Below are positions 1 through 8,549 of a DNA stretch of 64,000 bases, piece by piece. The notes beneath the pieces are model-generated. The model searched no databases, was not told where the DNA came from, and saw only the letters and a program-made list of their open reading frames with translations. Each line of letters opens with the position of its first letter. Position 1 is the stretch's first letter. Source of the stretch: CAWIVH01 sp963839475 (GTDB lineage: Bacteria; Acidobacteriota; UBA6911); NCBI GenBank assembly GCA_963839475.1, contig CAWIVH010000001.1:1054001-1118000 (forward strand), read 5' to 3'. The position numbers and the translations under genes were made by a program.

Positions 1-1256
1 GTCACCAGATCGTCGACCATGATTCCGATATAACTCTCCTGCCGGGGAAAGACCATCGGCGCTTTGTCCCCGGCTTTCAGCGCTGCGTTGATACCCGCAA
101 CCAGGCCTTGCGCTGCCGCCTCTTCATACCCCGTCGTCCCGTTGATCTGTCCGGCATGGAACAATGCGGCGACCTTCTTGGTCTCGAGCGTGGGATAGAG
201 TTCGGTGGGCTGGACGAAATCATATTCAATCGCATAGCCGGGACGGATCATTCTGGCCTCCTCCAGACCTTCAATCCGGTGCAGCGCCTCCTGCTGTACG
301 TCGACCGGCATGCTCGTCGACAGCCCGTTCAAATAAACCTCATGGGTATCCAGGCCTTCAGGCTCCAGGAAGATCTGATGGCGGTCTCGATCCGCAAATT
401 TTACGACCTTGTCCTCAATGCTCGGACAATACCGCGGCCCAATTCCCACGATTTCGCCTCCATAAAGAGGCGAGCGCCGCAGATTCTCCCGCAGGACCTT
501 ATGGACTCTTTCATTGGTGTAACCGATAAAACACGATATCTGCGGCAGCTCCACCCGGCGGGTGGAGAATGAAAAGAAGGTCGGCTCCGAATCCCCCTGC
601 TGCTCCTCAAAACGGGAATAGTCAATCGTCCGGCCATCCAGTCGCGGCGGCGTGCCGGTTTTTAGGCGCCCGAGCACAAATCCTATTTCTTGCAGATATT
701 GCGCCAGCAAAACTGATGCTGCTTCACCGTTCCTGCCCGCCGCATACTTCATGTCACCCACATGGATCAACCCATTTAGAAAAGTCCCGGTGGTAATGAC
801 AACCGACCGCGTCTGAAAACTCCGGCCATCCAGAGTGGTGATGCCGCTGATTCTGCCGCCCTCCAGAATCATCCGGACGACTTCGGCTTGATGCAAAAAG
901 AGGTTTGGCCGCGACTCTAATAATCGTCGCATCTCATTGCGATATTTAGACTTATCGGATTGACAGCGAGGGGAACGAACCGCCGGGCCGCGGCTTGCAT
1001 TGAGCAGGCGGAACTGGATCCCGGTGCGATCGGCAACCACCCCCATGATGCCGCCTAAAGCATCGATCTCCCGCACCAGGTGACCTTTGGCGATTCCTCC
1101 TATCGCGGGATTGCACGACATCTGGGCTATCAAATCCAGGTTGAGGGTGAACAGTGCCGTGCGTGCACCCATGGCCGCGGCAGCGGCAGCAGCCTCGCAG
1201 CCTGCATGGCCGGCACCAATCACAACAACATCATAGGACTCGCAGAATGCCGGCAA
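1..1256 (-). CDS. mnmG: tRNA uridine-5-carboxymethylaminomethyl modification enzyme MnmG (GidA), C-terminus outside window
   Basis: MnmG works with MnmE to install the (carboxymethyl)aminomethyl group on U34 of tRNAs, using FAD and methylene-THF in the cytoplasm. The reading frame opens with YDVVVIGAGHAG, the FAD-binding GxGxxG loop, followed by SCNPAIGGIAKGHLVREIDALGG and RGPAVRSPRCQSDKSKY, all hallmark MnmG blocks. The last visible residues are QESYIGIMVDDLVT, so roughly 420 of about 620 residues are present and the rest lies off the left edge. No ATG fits the frame. A TTG at 1256 has a run of six Gs about 10 nt upstream; another TTG at 1292 directly follows an in-frame stop. It is the last gene of the yidC-jag-mnmE-mnmG series. 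Identity is certain; the start is uncertain. Confidence 0.95.
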   Translation of the reverse strand, partial: MPAFCESYDVVVIGAGHAGCEAAAAAAAMGARTALFTLNLDLIAQMSCNPAIGGIAKGHLVREIDALGGIMGVVADRTGIQFRLLNASRGPAVRSPRCQSDKSKYRNEMRRLLESRPNLFLHQAEVVRMILEGGRISGITTLDGRSFQTRSVVITTGTFLNGLIHVGDMKYAAGRNGEAASVLLAQYLQEIGFVLGRLKTGTPPRLDGRTIDYSRFEEQQGDSEPTFFSFSTRRVELPQISCFIGYTNERVHKVLRENLRRSPLYGGEIVGIGPRYCPSIEDKVVKFADRDRHQIFLEPEGLDTHEVYLNGLSTSMPVDVQQEALHRIEGLEEARMIRPGYAIEYDFVQPTELYPTLETKKVAALFHAGQINGTTGYEEAAAQGLVAGINAALKAGDKAPMVFPRQESYIGIMVDDLV

Positions 1257-1462
1257 CCCGGATGCCCCCCATTCATCGGCAGTAGGACCCAATCACACGC
1301 TCTTCAATCTATTATAAGGGTTCATCGGCAGGATGGAAGCCCGCAGGAGCCGGACAAATCAATGGCTGATCGCATAATTGGATCCGCCCCGGGGTCTGGG
1401 CGACCATTTAAGAAGGAGCGGCATTACTGGTGTACCTCGATCAAATCCTGGCTTTAGAATTG

Positions 1463-2845
1463 TCATTTCCCGATGCAGAATCTGGAAAAGATCTCCCCCA
1501 GTATCTCCTCACTCCCCACCTCGCCGGTGAGCGCGCCCATTTCGCGCAGCGCGCCGTGAAGATCCACCAGCACAAATTCTTCCGACAGGCCCTTTCGCAA
1601 CGCACCGGAAGCTGCTTCAAGAAAATGCAAGCACTTCTCGAGGCACTGGCACTGGCGAAGATTGGTAATGAGGATTCCCTCGCTCTGAATGCCGCGCTCG
1701 CCGAACAGGTGTTTGATGATCTCCTTCCGCAAATCCGGTATCCCTTCCCCGGTCCGCGCTGACACCCGGCAGACCGGCCAGGGCCCGGCCAGCGAAGAAA
1801 GGTCCTCGATCCGCCAGGCACACTGAACGTCGATCTTGTTCAGCACAAGAATGCACGAACAGGCCCCGAGCCTCTCTTTGAGAGCGGAATCCTCCATGGC
1901 CGGCGGACGGCTGCCGTCCAGCACCAGGAGGCTGGCATCCGCATCTGCAATCGCCTGAAAGCTGCGATCCATGCCCAGGCGTTCGAGCTTATCCACAGAC
2001 GCCCTCAACCCTGCAGTGTCAACCAGCCTCACCGGTATTCCTTCAATGCTGACATATTCCGATACGAGATCCCTCGTCGTTCCGGGGATGTCGGTTACGA
2101 TGGACCGCTCCTGGGCCAGGAGGCTGTTAAATAAACTGCTCTTGCCTACGTTCGGCCTTCCTGCAACGGCCAGGTTGAAGCCGTCCCTTACGATGCGGCC
2201 CTGCCGGAAGGAGTCGACCCACTTTTGCAGCTCAACGCGCACATTATCCAGGCGCCCGGCAAGGTATTCCCGCGAACCGAGCGGGATGTCCTCCTCCACA
2301 AACTCCACGGCGGTTTCAAGCTGGACGATGATATCTACGATTCCATTTTTCAACGGCTTCAGCTGCCCCGAGACTGACCCGGATCGCTGCCGGCCGGCAA
2401 TCTGCGCCTGAAAAAGAGTCGTTGCCTCAATAACGTCGCGCACGGCCTCTGCTTCCGTGAGGTCCATCTTCCCGTTCAAAAAGGCGCGCAGCGTGAACTC
2501 GCCGGGATTTGCCAGTCTGGCGCCTGCCCGGCACAGGCGATCGAGCAGGGCGGAAACCAGCACCGGGCTGCCATGGAGGGAAAACTCGACAACGTCATCG
2601 CCAGTGTAGGAATGAGGCGCCTGGAAAAACATCGCCAATACCTGATCCAGCTCCGCCTCTTTCTCCAATTCATGGAAAGACCCGAGAATCGCAGTGCGCG
2701 GCCGCAGCGGGAACCCGCCTTTGATGGGGCGGAATACTCTCTCCGCCAATTCCAGACTGCCCGGCCCGCTGACCCGGACCACGGCAATCCCCGCCCTCCC
2801 TGGGGCGCTGGACAGAGCACATATGATGTCGCTGAGATCACCCAT
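1463..2845 (-). CDS. mnmE: tRNA uridine-5-carboxymethylaminomethyl modification GTPase MnmE (TrmE)
   Basis: This is the GTPase partner of MnmG in U34 tRNA modification. The 460-residue protein has the normal family length. The N-terminal folate-binding TrmE domain covers about 1-120 (APGRAGIAVVRVSGP). The G domain has GRPNVGKS at 229-236, then DIPGTTRD, DTAGLR and NKID. The protein ends in FCIGK, with the catalytic Cys at 457. The ATG at 2845 follows a GGAG-type site. A 200-nt gap separates it from mnmG, which it precedes in transcription. It contains a chance perfect DnaA-box match (1989-1997) within coding sequence. Confidence 0.97.
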   Translation of the reverse strand: MGDLSDIICALSSAPGRAGIAVVRVSGPGSLELAERVFRPIKGGFPLRPRTAILGSFHELEKEAELDQVLAMFFQAPHSYTGDDVVEFSLHGSPVLVSALLDRLCRAGARLANPGEFTLRAFLNGKMDLTEAEAVRDVIEATTLFQAQIAGRQRSGSVSGQLKPLKNGIVDIIVQLETAVEFVEEDIPLGSREYLAGRLDNVRVELQKWVDSFRQGRIVRDGFNLAVAGRPNVGKSSLFNSLLAQERSIVTDIPGTTRDLVSEYVSIEGIPVRLVDTAGLRASVDKLERLGMDRSFQAIADADASLLVLDGSRPPAMEDSALKERLGACSCILVLNKIDVQCAWRIEDLSSLAGPWPVCRVSARTGEGIPDLRKEIIKHLFGERGIQSEGILITNLRQCQCLEKCLHFLEAASGALRKGLSEEFVLVDLHGALREMGALTGEVGSEEILGEIFSRFCIGK

Positions 2846-3106
2846 TCCGGCTCCGGCCGCAAAATGAAAGCCTAGATTTAATCACAAAGTACCGGATACC
2901 GATCGGTCTTTTATTGAGTTCCAATTCCTGCGGTGCTGCAACTGATGCGGCGGGTTGATTTCACTCCAAATAATATCAGTAGCTCTAATGATGGTTTTCA
3001 GACCCAATTGTGGTGATCGTAATTACATGCTGTGCGCGGGCCGAAATCCCAATTGGCTTGGAACGGAACGCTGCTCAGGATGGCCAGCCGATTTGGTGTG
3101 GATTCG

Positions 3107-3907
3107 CTACGGCTTGTAGTTGGACATGCCCGGACCAGTCTTGTCATAGACGTTGAAGAACTCGTCCGGCATGATCGTGGCGACACCGTTCTTCGGCTTC
3201 TCGATCAGGTCCTTGTCGAGCGTCTTGACCCTGAACTTCCAGCCCGGAGGGAGCTTCTTGAAGTTGCTTGCCCCTGCAGCAACGAATTCTTTGTAGGTGT
3301 ATCGCGGCTTGAGGCCCAGCTGGAACCCCTTCATGACCCAGGTCGTGCCTTCCGTATCGTCAAGAAGCAACACCGTGGTGCCTTTGCTCCAACCCAACCC
3401 GCTCTTCCGCGCGATAGTCATGGGCTTGTAGGGCGTACTTTCTGCGACGCCGCCGGCGTTGTCGCCCATGTTCAGTTGGGCGACCCAGGTGGCCGGTATG
3501 CCATTGAAGTTCCTTTCCACACCGGTGTCAATTTCGGTCCAATCGGGCAGCCAGAGCTTCGGGCCGTTCAACGACGCGCCGAGAACGCCATATTCCTTTT
3601 TTATCTTGTCGTAATCGAGCCCCTCTACCAGCGCCTGCGGAGCGGTGTCTTTCGACGCGGGGATCCCCTTGGGTGTGAAGATGGTGTTGTAGCACTCGGC
3701 GACCAGCTTCCCCGTCTTCGCATCACGGTGGGCGAGGAAAATCTCGATGAACCGCACCTGGTGCAGGTTTTCGACGCGCTTATTTGTGGCGCCCACGCCG
3801 TCAGCAAGCACCTTGGGTTCCGTAGAAGATGTTTTCTGCGCGAGAGACTCGACCACAGTTGGCGCCATAAGGACAGCCATCAGCAAAACTACTTTCAACG
3901 CTTTCAT
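3107..3907 (-). CDS. Exported protein of unknown function
   Basis: The product is 266 residues and starts with a clear Sec signal peptide (MKALKVVLLMAVLMAPTVVE, likely cut near SLAQ). The mature part is rich in aromatic residues and Lys, with no cysteine motif, membrane segment or repeat that I recognise. It contains stretches such as FTPKGIPASKD and KLWLPDWTEID. A strong ribosome site (AAAGGAGAAG) precedes the ATG at 3907. It lies 172 nt downstream of the DUF1254/DUF1214 gene on the same strand; both sit between jag and mnmE, where other genomes normally have nothing. Joint expression with the DUF1254 gene is inferred only from orientation. I cannot assign a function. Confidence 0.8.
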   Translation of the reverse strand: MKALKVVLLMAVLMAPTVVESLAQKTSSTEPKVLADGVGATNKRVENLHQVRFIEIFLAHRDAKTGKLVAECYNTIFTPKGIPASKDTAPQALVEGLDYDKIKKEYGVLGASLNGPKLWLPDWTEIDTGVERNFNGIPATWVAQLNMGDNAGGVAESTPYKPMTIARKSGLGWSKGTTVLLLDDTEGTTWVMKGFQLGLKPRYTYKEFVAAGASNFKKLPPGWKFRVKTLDKDLIEKPKNGVATIMPDEFFNVYDKTGPGMSNYKP

Positions 3908-4079
3908 TGCTCTTCTCCTTTAGTATTTTGTCTCGCGGAGGTGGTTGTTGGTCTCACATCATTCCCTTTTCGTTTCATTAGCGACTTGAAATTTCGGACC
4001 GTGATTGTCCCTTTCATTTCCAGGAAAAGCAACATGCGTCTTCATACTCGCCGGTCTCGTTGTTCATGAACATCGCCCC

Positions 4080-5090
4080 TCAATCGGCCGGTTGTGCCTT
4101 GGGGAAGTTCCAGGAGCCGTTGATGATCTCCTGTCTCGGCTGATACATCCGCACGATGTAGTTCCAGCCGGGAGTGATCGGCAGATTGTTGACGGCGCCG
4201 GGGCCACCCCCGAAATTGATGGTGATGCTCCCATCCGCGTTTTTCTTGGCGGTCACGTTGTTGTAGGAATAGATGTTCTGAGCGTTCTTCTCCATGAAAC
4301 CGTCCTTGTTGTAGACGGTAATGGACCAGAAACCGTCGACAGGCACATGCTTCACGGTTACACGGTACGGAATCTTGCCGTCGTTCTTGGTCGGCACAAC
4401 GTTGTCGTACATGGCAGATTCTTCAGGGTTTCCGCCCCAGCCGTAGGCCGTGCCCAGCAGGTGGCTGATCGGGTTGAGCTTTGCTTTGTCGCCGAACATG
4501 CCCTTGGCATCGGTCCGGGTCGCCGCAAGAACTTTGATGGCATCACGGACTTTCTTCAGCGACGCCTTGTCCCAGTCCGGAATCTCGAACGTTCCCGGGT
4601 TTTTCTGCCGCACAGCGATTTTGTCCTGCAGGGCGTTGGCGGCTTTAATGTCCGCTTGATCATTCGCATCGACGAATGTGCGGAAGATAACAATCACATA
4701 ACGCGTCCCGACTTTTTCCTCGGTTAATGTAAACTCACCCGCACCATGCTCGACGGGAGGCATCGAGTGGTCCTGGTTGATGACCATCATCGATTGAAAC
4801 CGCCCTTTGGAGTCCGGCTTTATAATGGTAACCGGCGCGGTGAGGTCGAAAACTCCGGCTGAATAAAGCGTATCGCGATTCATGCGAACCACGTCCTGCT
4901 TGTCGATCGGCGTGGGCTGGCGAATGTGCAGGAACTTGCCGAAGGCTCCCTGCTTTACGTAGCGGGTAAGGGTCGTGTCGGTCTCCGCCCGGGCGAAGTT
5001 GTCCACCGTCACCATTTCTGACGCGAAGCTCGAAATAGAGCCTAAAAGGATCATTCCTGCAACTGCGAGCGCGAGCGGTTTTACTCTCAT
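4080..5090 (-). CDS. Exported DUF1254/DUF1214 domain protein
   Basis: The 336-residue product has a signal peptide (MRVKPLALAVAGMILLGSIS, cut after SFA). An N-terminal DUF1254-like part follows, with VVRMNRDTLYSAGVFDL at about 68-84. The C-terminal DUF1214-like part contains GFWSITVYNKDGFM and YSYNNVTAKKNADGSITI and ends with a WNYIVRMYQPR block. Proteins with this pair of domains are widespread, periplasmic and of undetermined function. The ATG at 5090 follows AGGAGAGGAA, an excellent ribosome site. It is probably transcribed with the exported gene at 3107-3907. The domain call is confident; the role is unknown. Confidence 0.88.
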   Translation of the reverse strand: MRVKPLALAVAGMILLGSISSFASEMVTVDNFARAETDTTLTRYVKQGAFGKFLHIRQPTPIDKQDVVRMNRDTLYSAGVFDLTAPVTIIKPDSKGRFQSMMVINQDHSMPPVEHGAGEFTLTEEKVGTRYVIVIFRTFVDANDQADIKAANALQDKIAVRQKNPGTFEIPDWDKASLKKVRDAIKVLAATRTDAKGMFGDKAKLNPISHLLGTAYGWGGNPEESAMYDNVVPTKNDGKIPYRVTVKHVPVDGFWSITVYNKDGFMEKNAQNIYSYNNVTAKKNADGSITINFGGGPGAVNNLPITPGWNYIVRMYQPRQEIINGSWNFPKAQPAD

Positions 5091-5388
5091 GGTATTCCTC
5101 TCCTTTATGGCTTGTTGGATTAGGTCTTCCTACTCAGCCTCGAAGTTTCCTCTCGCAGTGACCGCACTCAACGGCTGATTGGATCTAAAAGGTCGACTTC
5201 GATGCCTTAGACTTAATTGAAGGCGCATTTTTCGGCCGCCGCGGTGGATCGGCTTTTATGTTTATAGGCTCGCGCTCTGCGATCGCTGGCCTGGTTCAGC
5301 ATGGCAGAGAGGCGGATATTGCTGATGCGGGTTTAATATCCCTTTCCTTGGGATTTGAGCCACACAAGAATGCCAGCCATTTTTTCCG

Positions 5389-5895
5389 TCAGGATTTTGC
5401 GGGATATATGGTGATGCTGCGATTGTCGCCTTCCCCATCGCTTTCGGATACAACGCCGCCAACTTCGGCAAGGGCGAGATGCACAATCCGGCGCTCCCGG
5501 GGTGTCATGGGTTGCAGCGTAAGGGGCTTTCTCTGCGCGATCACTTTTTTCGCAGCCATCTCGGCGAGAAGCACCAACTCGGCTCGGCGATGCTGCCGAT
5601 AGTTGTCCGAGTCAAGCACAATGGTATGAATTCGGGCTTCCTTGCCGGTGCGAAACGCCTTGCCCACGATATATTCCAGGCTATTCAGCAAAGTCGCGGT
5701 ATTCGACAGCAGTTGCGGCCGATCTGACCCGGTCAGGTTTGCCGTTACTACGCCATCCGTCTCGATCGCGGAAGCCGTGAGATTTAACCCCATGCAGCCG
5801 ACCAGCACCTGGCAAAAGCGCTGAACCGCAGGCGCTGCCGGCTGATCGGTTTCGATCCTAAGCTCGGGATTTGGCTGATGTTGGGTGCTTGTCAC
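5389..5895 (-). CDS. jag: RNA-binding protein Jag/KhpB (KH and R3H domains)
   Basis: This is the Jag (SpoIIIJ-associated, KhpB) RNA-binding protein that is almost always encoded after yidC. The KH-like part lies near residues 20-100. The R3H part contains RRAELVLLAEMAAKKV, then the diagnostic block PMTPRERRIVHLAL and a closing SDGEGDNRSITIYP. I chose the GTG at 5895 because AAAGGTGG lies just upstream; a TTG at 5913 would add six residues. The start overlaps the 3' end of yidC by 38 nt, which suggests translational coupling. At about 168 residues it lacks the long N-terminal Jag_N region of Firmicutes. About 300 nt downstream, to 5091, I see no gene. Confidence 0.93.
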   Translation of the reverse strand: MTSTQHQPNPELRIETDQPAAPAVQRFCQVLVGCMGLNLTASAIETDGVVTANLTGSDRPQLLSNTATLLNSLEYIVGKAFRTGKEARIHTIVLDSDNYRQHRRAELVLLAEMAAKKVIAQRKPLTLQPMTPRERRIVHLALAEVGGVVSESDGEGDNRSITIYPAKS

Positions 5896-7558
5896 CGACC
5901 CACCTTTCCGCAATCTTTTGGAACGCGATCTGGAAGATATTACTGCACAGGAAATACAGGTTCAAGCCGCTGGAAACATTGAAGAACATCACGGTGAACA
6001 CGACCGGCATAATCATCATCATTTTGGCCTGGGTCGGGTCTGTGCCGGGGGTCATGGGCGTCATTTTCTGGGAAATGAGCATGGTCACGCCCATAATCAC
6101 GGGCAGGATGTAATAGGGATCTTTCTGGGCCAGATCGGTAATCCAGCCGAAAAAGGGCGCCTGCCTCAATTCAATGGAGGCAGCCAGAAGCTGATAAAAA
6201 GCGAAGAGCAGGGGCATCTGCAATACCAGCGGCAAACAGCCGCCCAGGGGATTTACATTGTGCTGCTTGTAGAGAGCCATGATCTCCTGATTCATCTCCG
6301 CACGCTTGGGATCGGTCTTCTTATAGCGCTTGTACTTTTCCTGGATCTCCTTCACTTTCGGCTGGACGACCGACATTTTTTTCATAGAGACCATCTGCTT
6401 GAGCCGGAATGGGAAGAGCAGGATGGTTAAAAGCAGCGTCAGCAGAATAATGGCCAGGCCCCAATTTTTTACGTACTGGTGCAGCCATACCAGTCCGCCG
6501 AGCAGCGGCCGCACCAGGAACCAGAACATGCCGTAGTCAATGACGCCATTGAGGTCGGCCCCTTTCACCCCGTCCAGGTAGCTCTGCTTTTTCGGCCCCA
6601 GGTAAACCTGGTATTGAGCCGATCCGGCAATGGGGAGGGTGATCCGCAAGAGGTCGCGGGTCACTTCTTTCTGGTCGAGACCCACAGTTTTTACAGGCAT
6701 TTTCTGCATTTCGAAATACGGCGGTACCTGGCTCGGAATCGCGATTATGGCGAAATATTGCATATCCAGACCGACCCAGCGGACGTTGCGTTCACCGCGG
6801 GATACCGGAGTTTCCTCTTTGGGCGGAGTTTCCCGCTTTGAAGTCCCATTGAGGTTGTAAATCGTCTGCAGTTGAACGGAGGGATTAAGGAGGTGTTCGT
6901 GTTCCGGGCCTATATCCTGTCCCAAGAGGACGCTTCCTTCTAGATTCTGCCCGGCACGCGTCGCTTTGACCGAAAAATCGACGACATAGTTGTCTTTGTG
7001 GAACTGGAATTTTTTTTCGACCTGGAAATCGCCGCGTCGCAATTTCAGTTTGACGGTGGCCGGCGGAGCAAGAACGGAGTTCGGCTCGCCTCCTCCCTGG
7101 ATCTCCACCTCGTAGTTTTCAAAATTGGCCAGGCCGGCCAACTTGGTGTCTTTCAGGACAAGTGCTGCGGGGTACGGCCGGCTCTCGGAAAAGTGGTTGG
7201 CGGAGATCATCTCAAACTGCTGGGCTTTACCCGACTGATAATTGCTGAGCCGCCAGCTGGTAATTAATCCCCCGCGGTTGTCTATTTCAGCGCGGTAAAG
7301 CGCGCCTTCCACCGCTATCTTCTGCGCCTGGGCCCGGGTATCGGATGCCTGGACCGCTTCGCCGGGAACGGAAGTCTGTTCGACGGCCGTGGGAGCCGCC
7401 GCTGCCGGTGGTTCGCTGGGAACGGCAGCGGGTGGTACCACCTTCTGTATCGGAGGCCGGCTCTTTGCATATTCCTTCGTCCGCTTTTCTTCCCAGTAGC
7501 GGAAAGCAAAGAGCACCAGAATCGAAATGCCAATTGCTGCCAGGGCCCGTTTTTCCAT
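5858..7558 (-). CDS. yidC: Membrane protein insertase YidC
   Basis: YidC inserts and folds inner-membrane proteins, alone or with SecYEG. The product is about 566 residues, the long Gram-negative form. There is one N-terminal membrane segment (about 7-23), a Pro/Ala linker, a large periplasmic beta-domain (about 90-340), and then the conserved 60KD_IMP core. The core begins near WFLVRPLLGGLVWLH and includes the cytoplasmic coiled coil VQPKVKEIQEKYKR and the block NPLGGCLPLVLQMP. The ATG at 7558 is preferred over an upstream TTG. It lies 19 nt after yidD and overlaps jag at its 3' end. Confidence 0.97.
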   Translation of the reverse strand: MEKRALAAIGISILVLFAFRYWEEKRTKEYAKSRPPIQKVVPPAAVPSEPPAAAAPTAVEQTSVPGEAVQASDTRAQAQKIAVEGALYRAEIDNRGGLITSWRLSNYQSGKAQQFEMISANHFSESRPYPAALVLKDTKLAGLANFENYEVEIQGGGEPNSVLAPPATVKLKLRRGDFQVEKKFQFHKDNYVVDFSVKATRAGQNLEGSVLLGQDIGPEHEHLLNPSVQLQTIYNLNGTSKRETPPKEETPVSRGERNVRWVGLDMQYFAIIAIPSQVPPYFEMQKMPVKTVGLDQKEVTRDLLRITLPIAGSAQYQVYLGPKKQSYLDGVKGADLNGVIDYGMFWFLVRPLLGGLVWLHQYVKNWGLAIILLTLLLTILLFPFRLKQMVSMKKMSVVQPKVKEIQEKYKRYKKTDPKRAEMNQEIMALYKQHNVNPLGGCLPLVLQMPLLFAFYQLLAASIELRQAPFFGWITDLAQKDPYYILPVIMGVTMLISQKMTPMTPGTDPTQAKMMMIMPVVFTVMFFNVSSGLNLYFLCSNIFQIAFQKIAERWVGDKHPTSAKSRA

Positions 7559-7577
7559 GGTTGCATCCAAGGGAGAA

Positions 7578-7787
7578 TCAAGGCACCGGGTCGAAACCGC
7601 CTTTGCAGAACGGATGGCATCGCAGCAGGCGCTTCACACCCAGGTAAAGTCCCTTAAGGACTCCTTTCTGTTCGATGGCTTGGTACATGTAAATAGAGCA
7701 GGTCGGCTCGAACCGGCACGAGCGCGGCAGCAGCGGTGACAGGAACCGCTTGTATCCCCTCAAGGCTAAGAGGATCAACCCTTTCAT
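7578..7787 (-). CDS. yidD: Membrane protein insertion efficiency factor YidD
   Basis: YidD is a small membrane-associated helper of YidC-dependent insertion. The 69-residue product has the complete family signature: RSCRFEPTCSIYMYQAI, then KRLLRCHPFCKGGFDPVP, with the conserved cysteines and the GG(F)DPVP ending. The hydrophobic amphipathic N-terminus (MKGLILLALRGYKRFLSPLL) is typical. It lies 92 nt after rnpA and 19 nt before yidC, the normal order. Confidence 0.96.
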   Translation of the reverse strand: MKGLILLALRGYKRFLSPLLPRSCRFEPTCSIYMYQAIEQKGVLKGLYLGVKRLLRCHPFCKGGFDPVP

Positions 7788-7879
7788 GTGCTATTTACCG
7801 CGCCGTCCGGCATGGAGCCCGCAGGCCGCCGAGACGACCCGGGACTGCAACCCCGACGGTGATTCCGGCAGCGTCAGGC

Positions 7880-8251
7880 CTAATCTGTTGCGTTTCCCTG
7901 CCGGCTAATCTTTGTAAGTGCGCGTTCGTACTCTTCGCGCAATTGAAGATAACCTGCTGCACCGCACCCGCGCTTGGCATTAATGACGAGATCGAACGTA
8001 GGGGGGATTTCGGCGGCCGATTTTCGGAATATTTCCCGGAAAAGGCGCTTCACGCGGTTGCGAACCACGGCTCCGCCAATTTTGCGAGAAACCGTCAGGC
8101 CAAGGCGGTGATGTCCCAGGGCATTCGGCTTGGCGAAAAGCACAAACCTTTCAGAATGAACCTTTATGCCGGCATCGTAAATGGTCCTGTAATCCGTGCC
8201 ACGCACGATGCGATAGTGCCAAGGAAATCCCTGGTGGGTTTTCCTAACCAC
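7880..8251 (-). CDS. rnpA: Ribonuclease P protein component
   Basis: RnpA is the protein subunit of RNase P, which matures tRNA 5' ends. The 123-residue product contains the RNR signature in the form KIGGAVVRNRVKRLFREIFR (about 66-85), preceded by HRLGLTVSRK. It starts with GTG at 8251, inside the 3' end of rpmH (8-nt overlap), as in many bacteria, which implies translational coupling. Residues after about 110 are family-variable. Confidence 0.95.
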   Translation of the reverse strand: MVRKTHQGFPWHYRIVRGTDYRTIYDAGIKVHSERFVLFAKPNALGHHRLGLTVSRKIGGAVVRNRVKRLFREIFRKSAAEIPPTFDLVINAKRGCGAAGYLQLREEYERALTKISRQGNATD

Positions 8252-8387
8252 TCACCGTCAGCCTTTTCCGCCCTTTGGCGCGCCGTCTCTTCAAAACCAG
8301 CTGGCCACCCTTGGTCGCCATTCTGGCTTTGAAGCCATGTGTCTTTTTTCGCTTGCTGTTGTTTGGTTGATAAGTTCTTTTTGCCAC
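8244..8387 (-). CDS. rpmH: 50S ribosomal protein L34
   Basis: This 47-residue gene is easy to miss. The minus-strand frame reads VAKRTYQPNNSKRKKTHGF, then KARMATKGGQLVLKRRRAKG and RKRLTVSG, a near-perfect L34 with the RTYQPxNxKRKxxHGFxxRM consensus. The start is GTG at 8387. The stop lies inside the start of rnpA (8-nt overlap). It begins the rpmH-rnpA-yidD-yidC-jag run. The 158 nt upstream, to the purB stop, hold the long inverted repeat described separately and presumably the promoter of this operon. Confidence 0.96.
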   Translation of the reverse strand: MAKRTYQPNNSKRKKTHGFKARMATKGGQLVLKRRRAKGRKRLTVSG

Positions 8388-8464
8388 TTAGTGTCTCCAA
8401 CTGATTGAGTGCAAACGATAATGATAGAAAGAGCTGCGGCAAAAAGCAAGAGCTTAGATTCCCT

Positions 8465-8549
8465 AATGAATTAGGTTCTTTAGGGAGCCTCCGTACACGG
8501 CCACGGCCCACCAAGAAAAGTCCGAGGCTCCCTAAAGAACCTAATTCAT
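8465..8549. repeat. 26-nt perfect inverted repeat between purB and rpmH
   Basis: Arms 8465-8490 and 8524-8549 are exact reverse complements over 26 nt (one arm begins ATGAATTAGGTTCTTTAGGG). They are separated by a 33-nt loop containing CCACGGCCCACC. The right arm covers the purB stop codon at 8546-8548. A transcript leaving purB would form a very stable hairpin before rpmH. There is no clear T-tract, so it could be a processing or attenuation structure, or a small palindromic repeat, rather than a classical terminator. Confidence 0.85.

Noticed and set aside
1080..1457. Plus-strand frame opposite mnmG's N-terminus
   Set aside because: Antisense of mnmG.
1989..1997. Perfect DnaA-box match TTATCCACA
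   Set aside because: It lies within the mnmE coding sequence, is single, and has no AT-rich element nearby, so it is not evidence for oriC.
3032..4069. Long plus-strand frame opposite the exported gene
   Set aside because: It is the antisense shadow of the well-supported exported protein gene and has no ribosome site.
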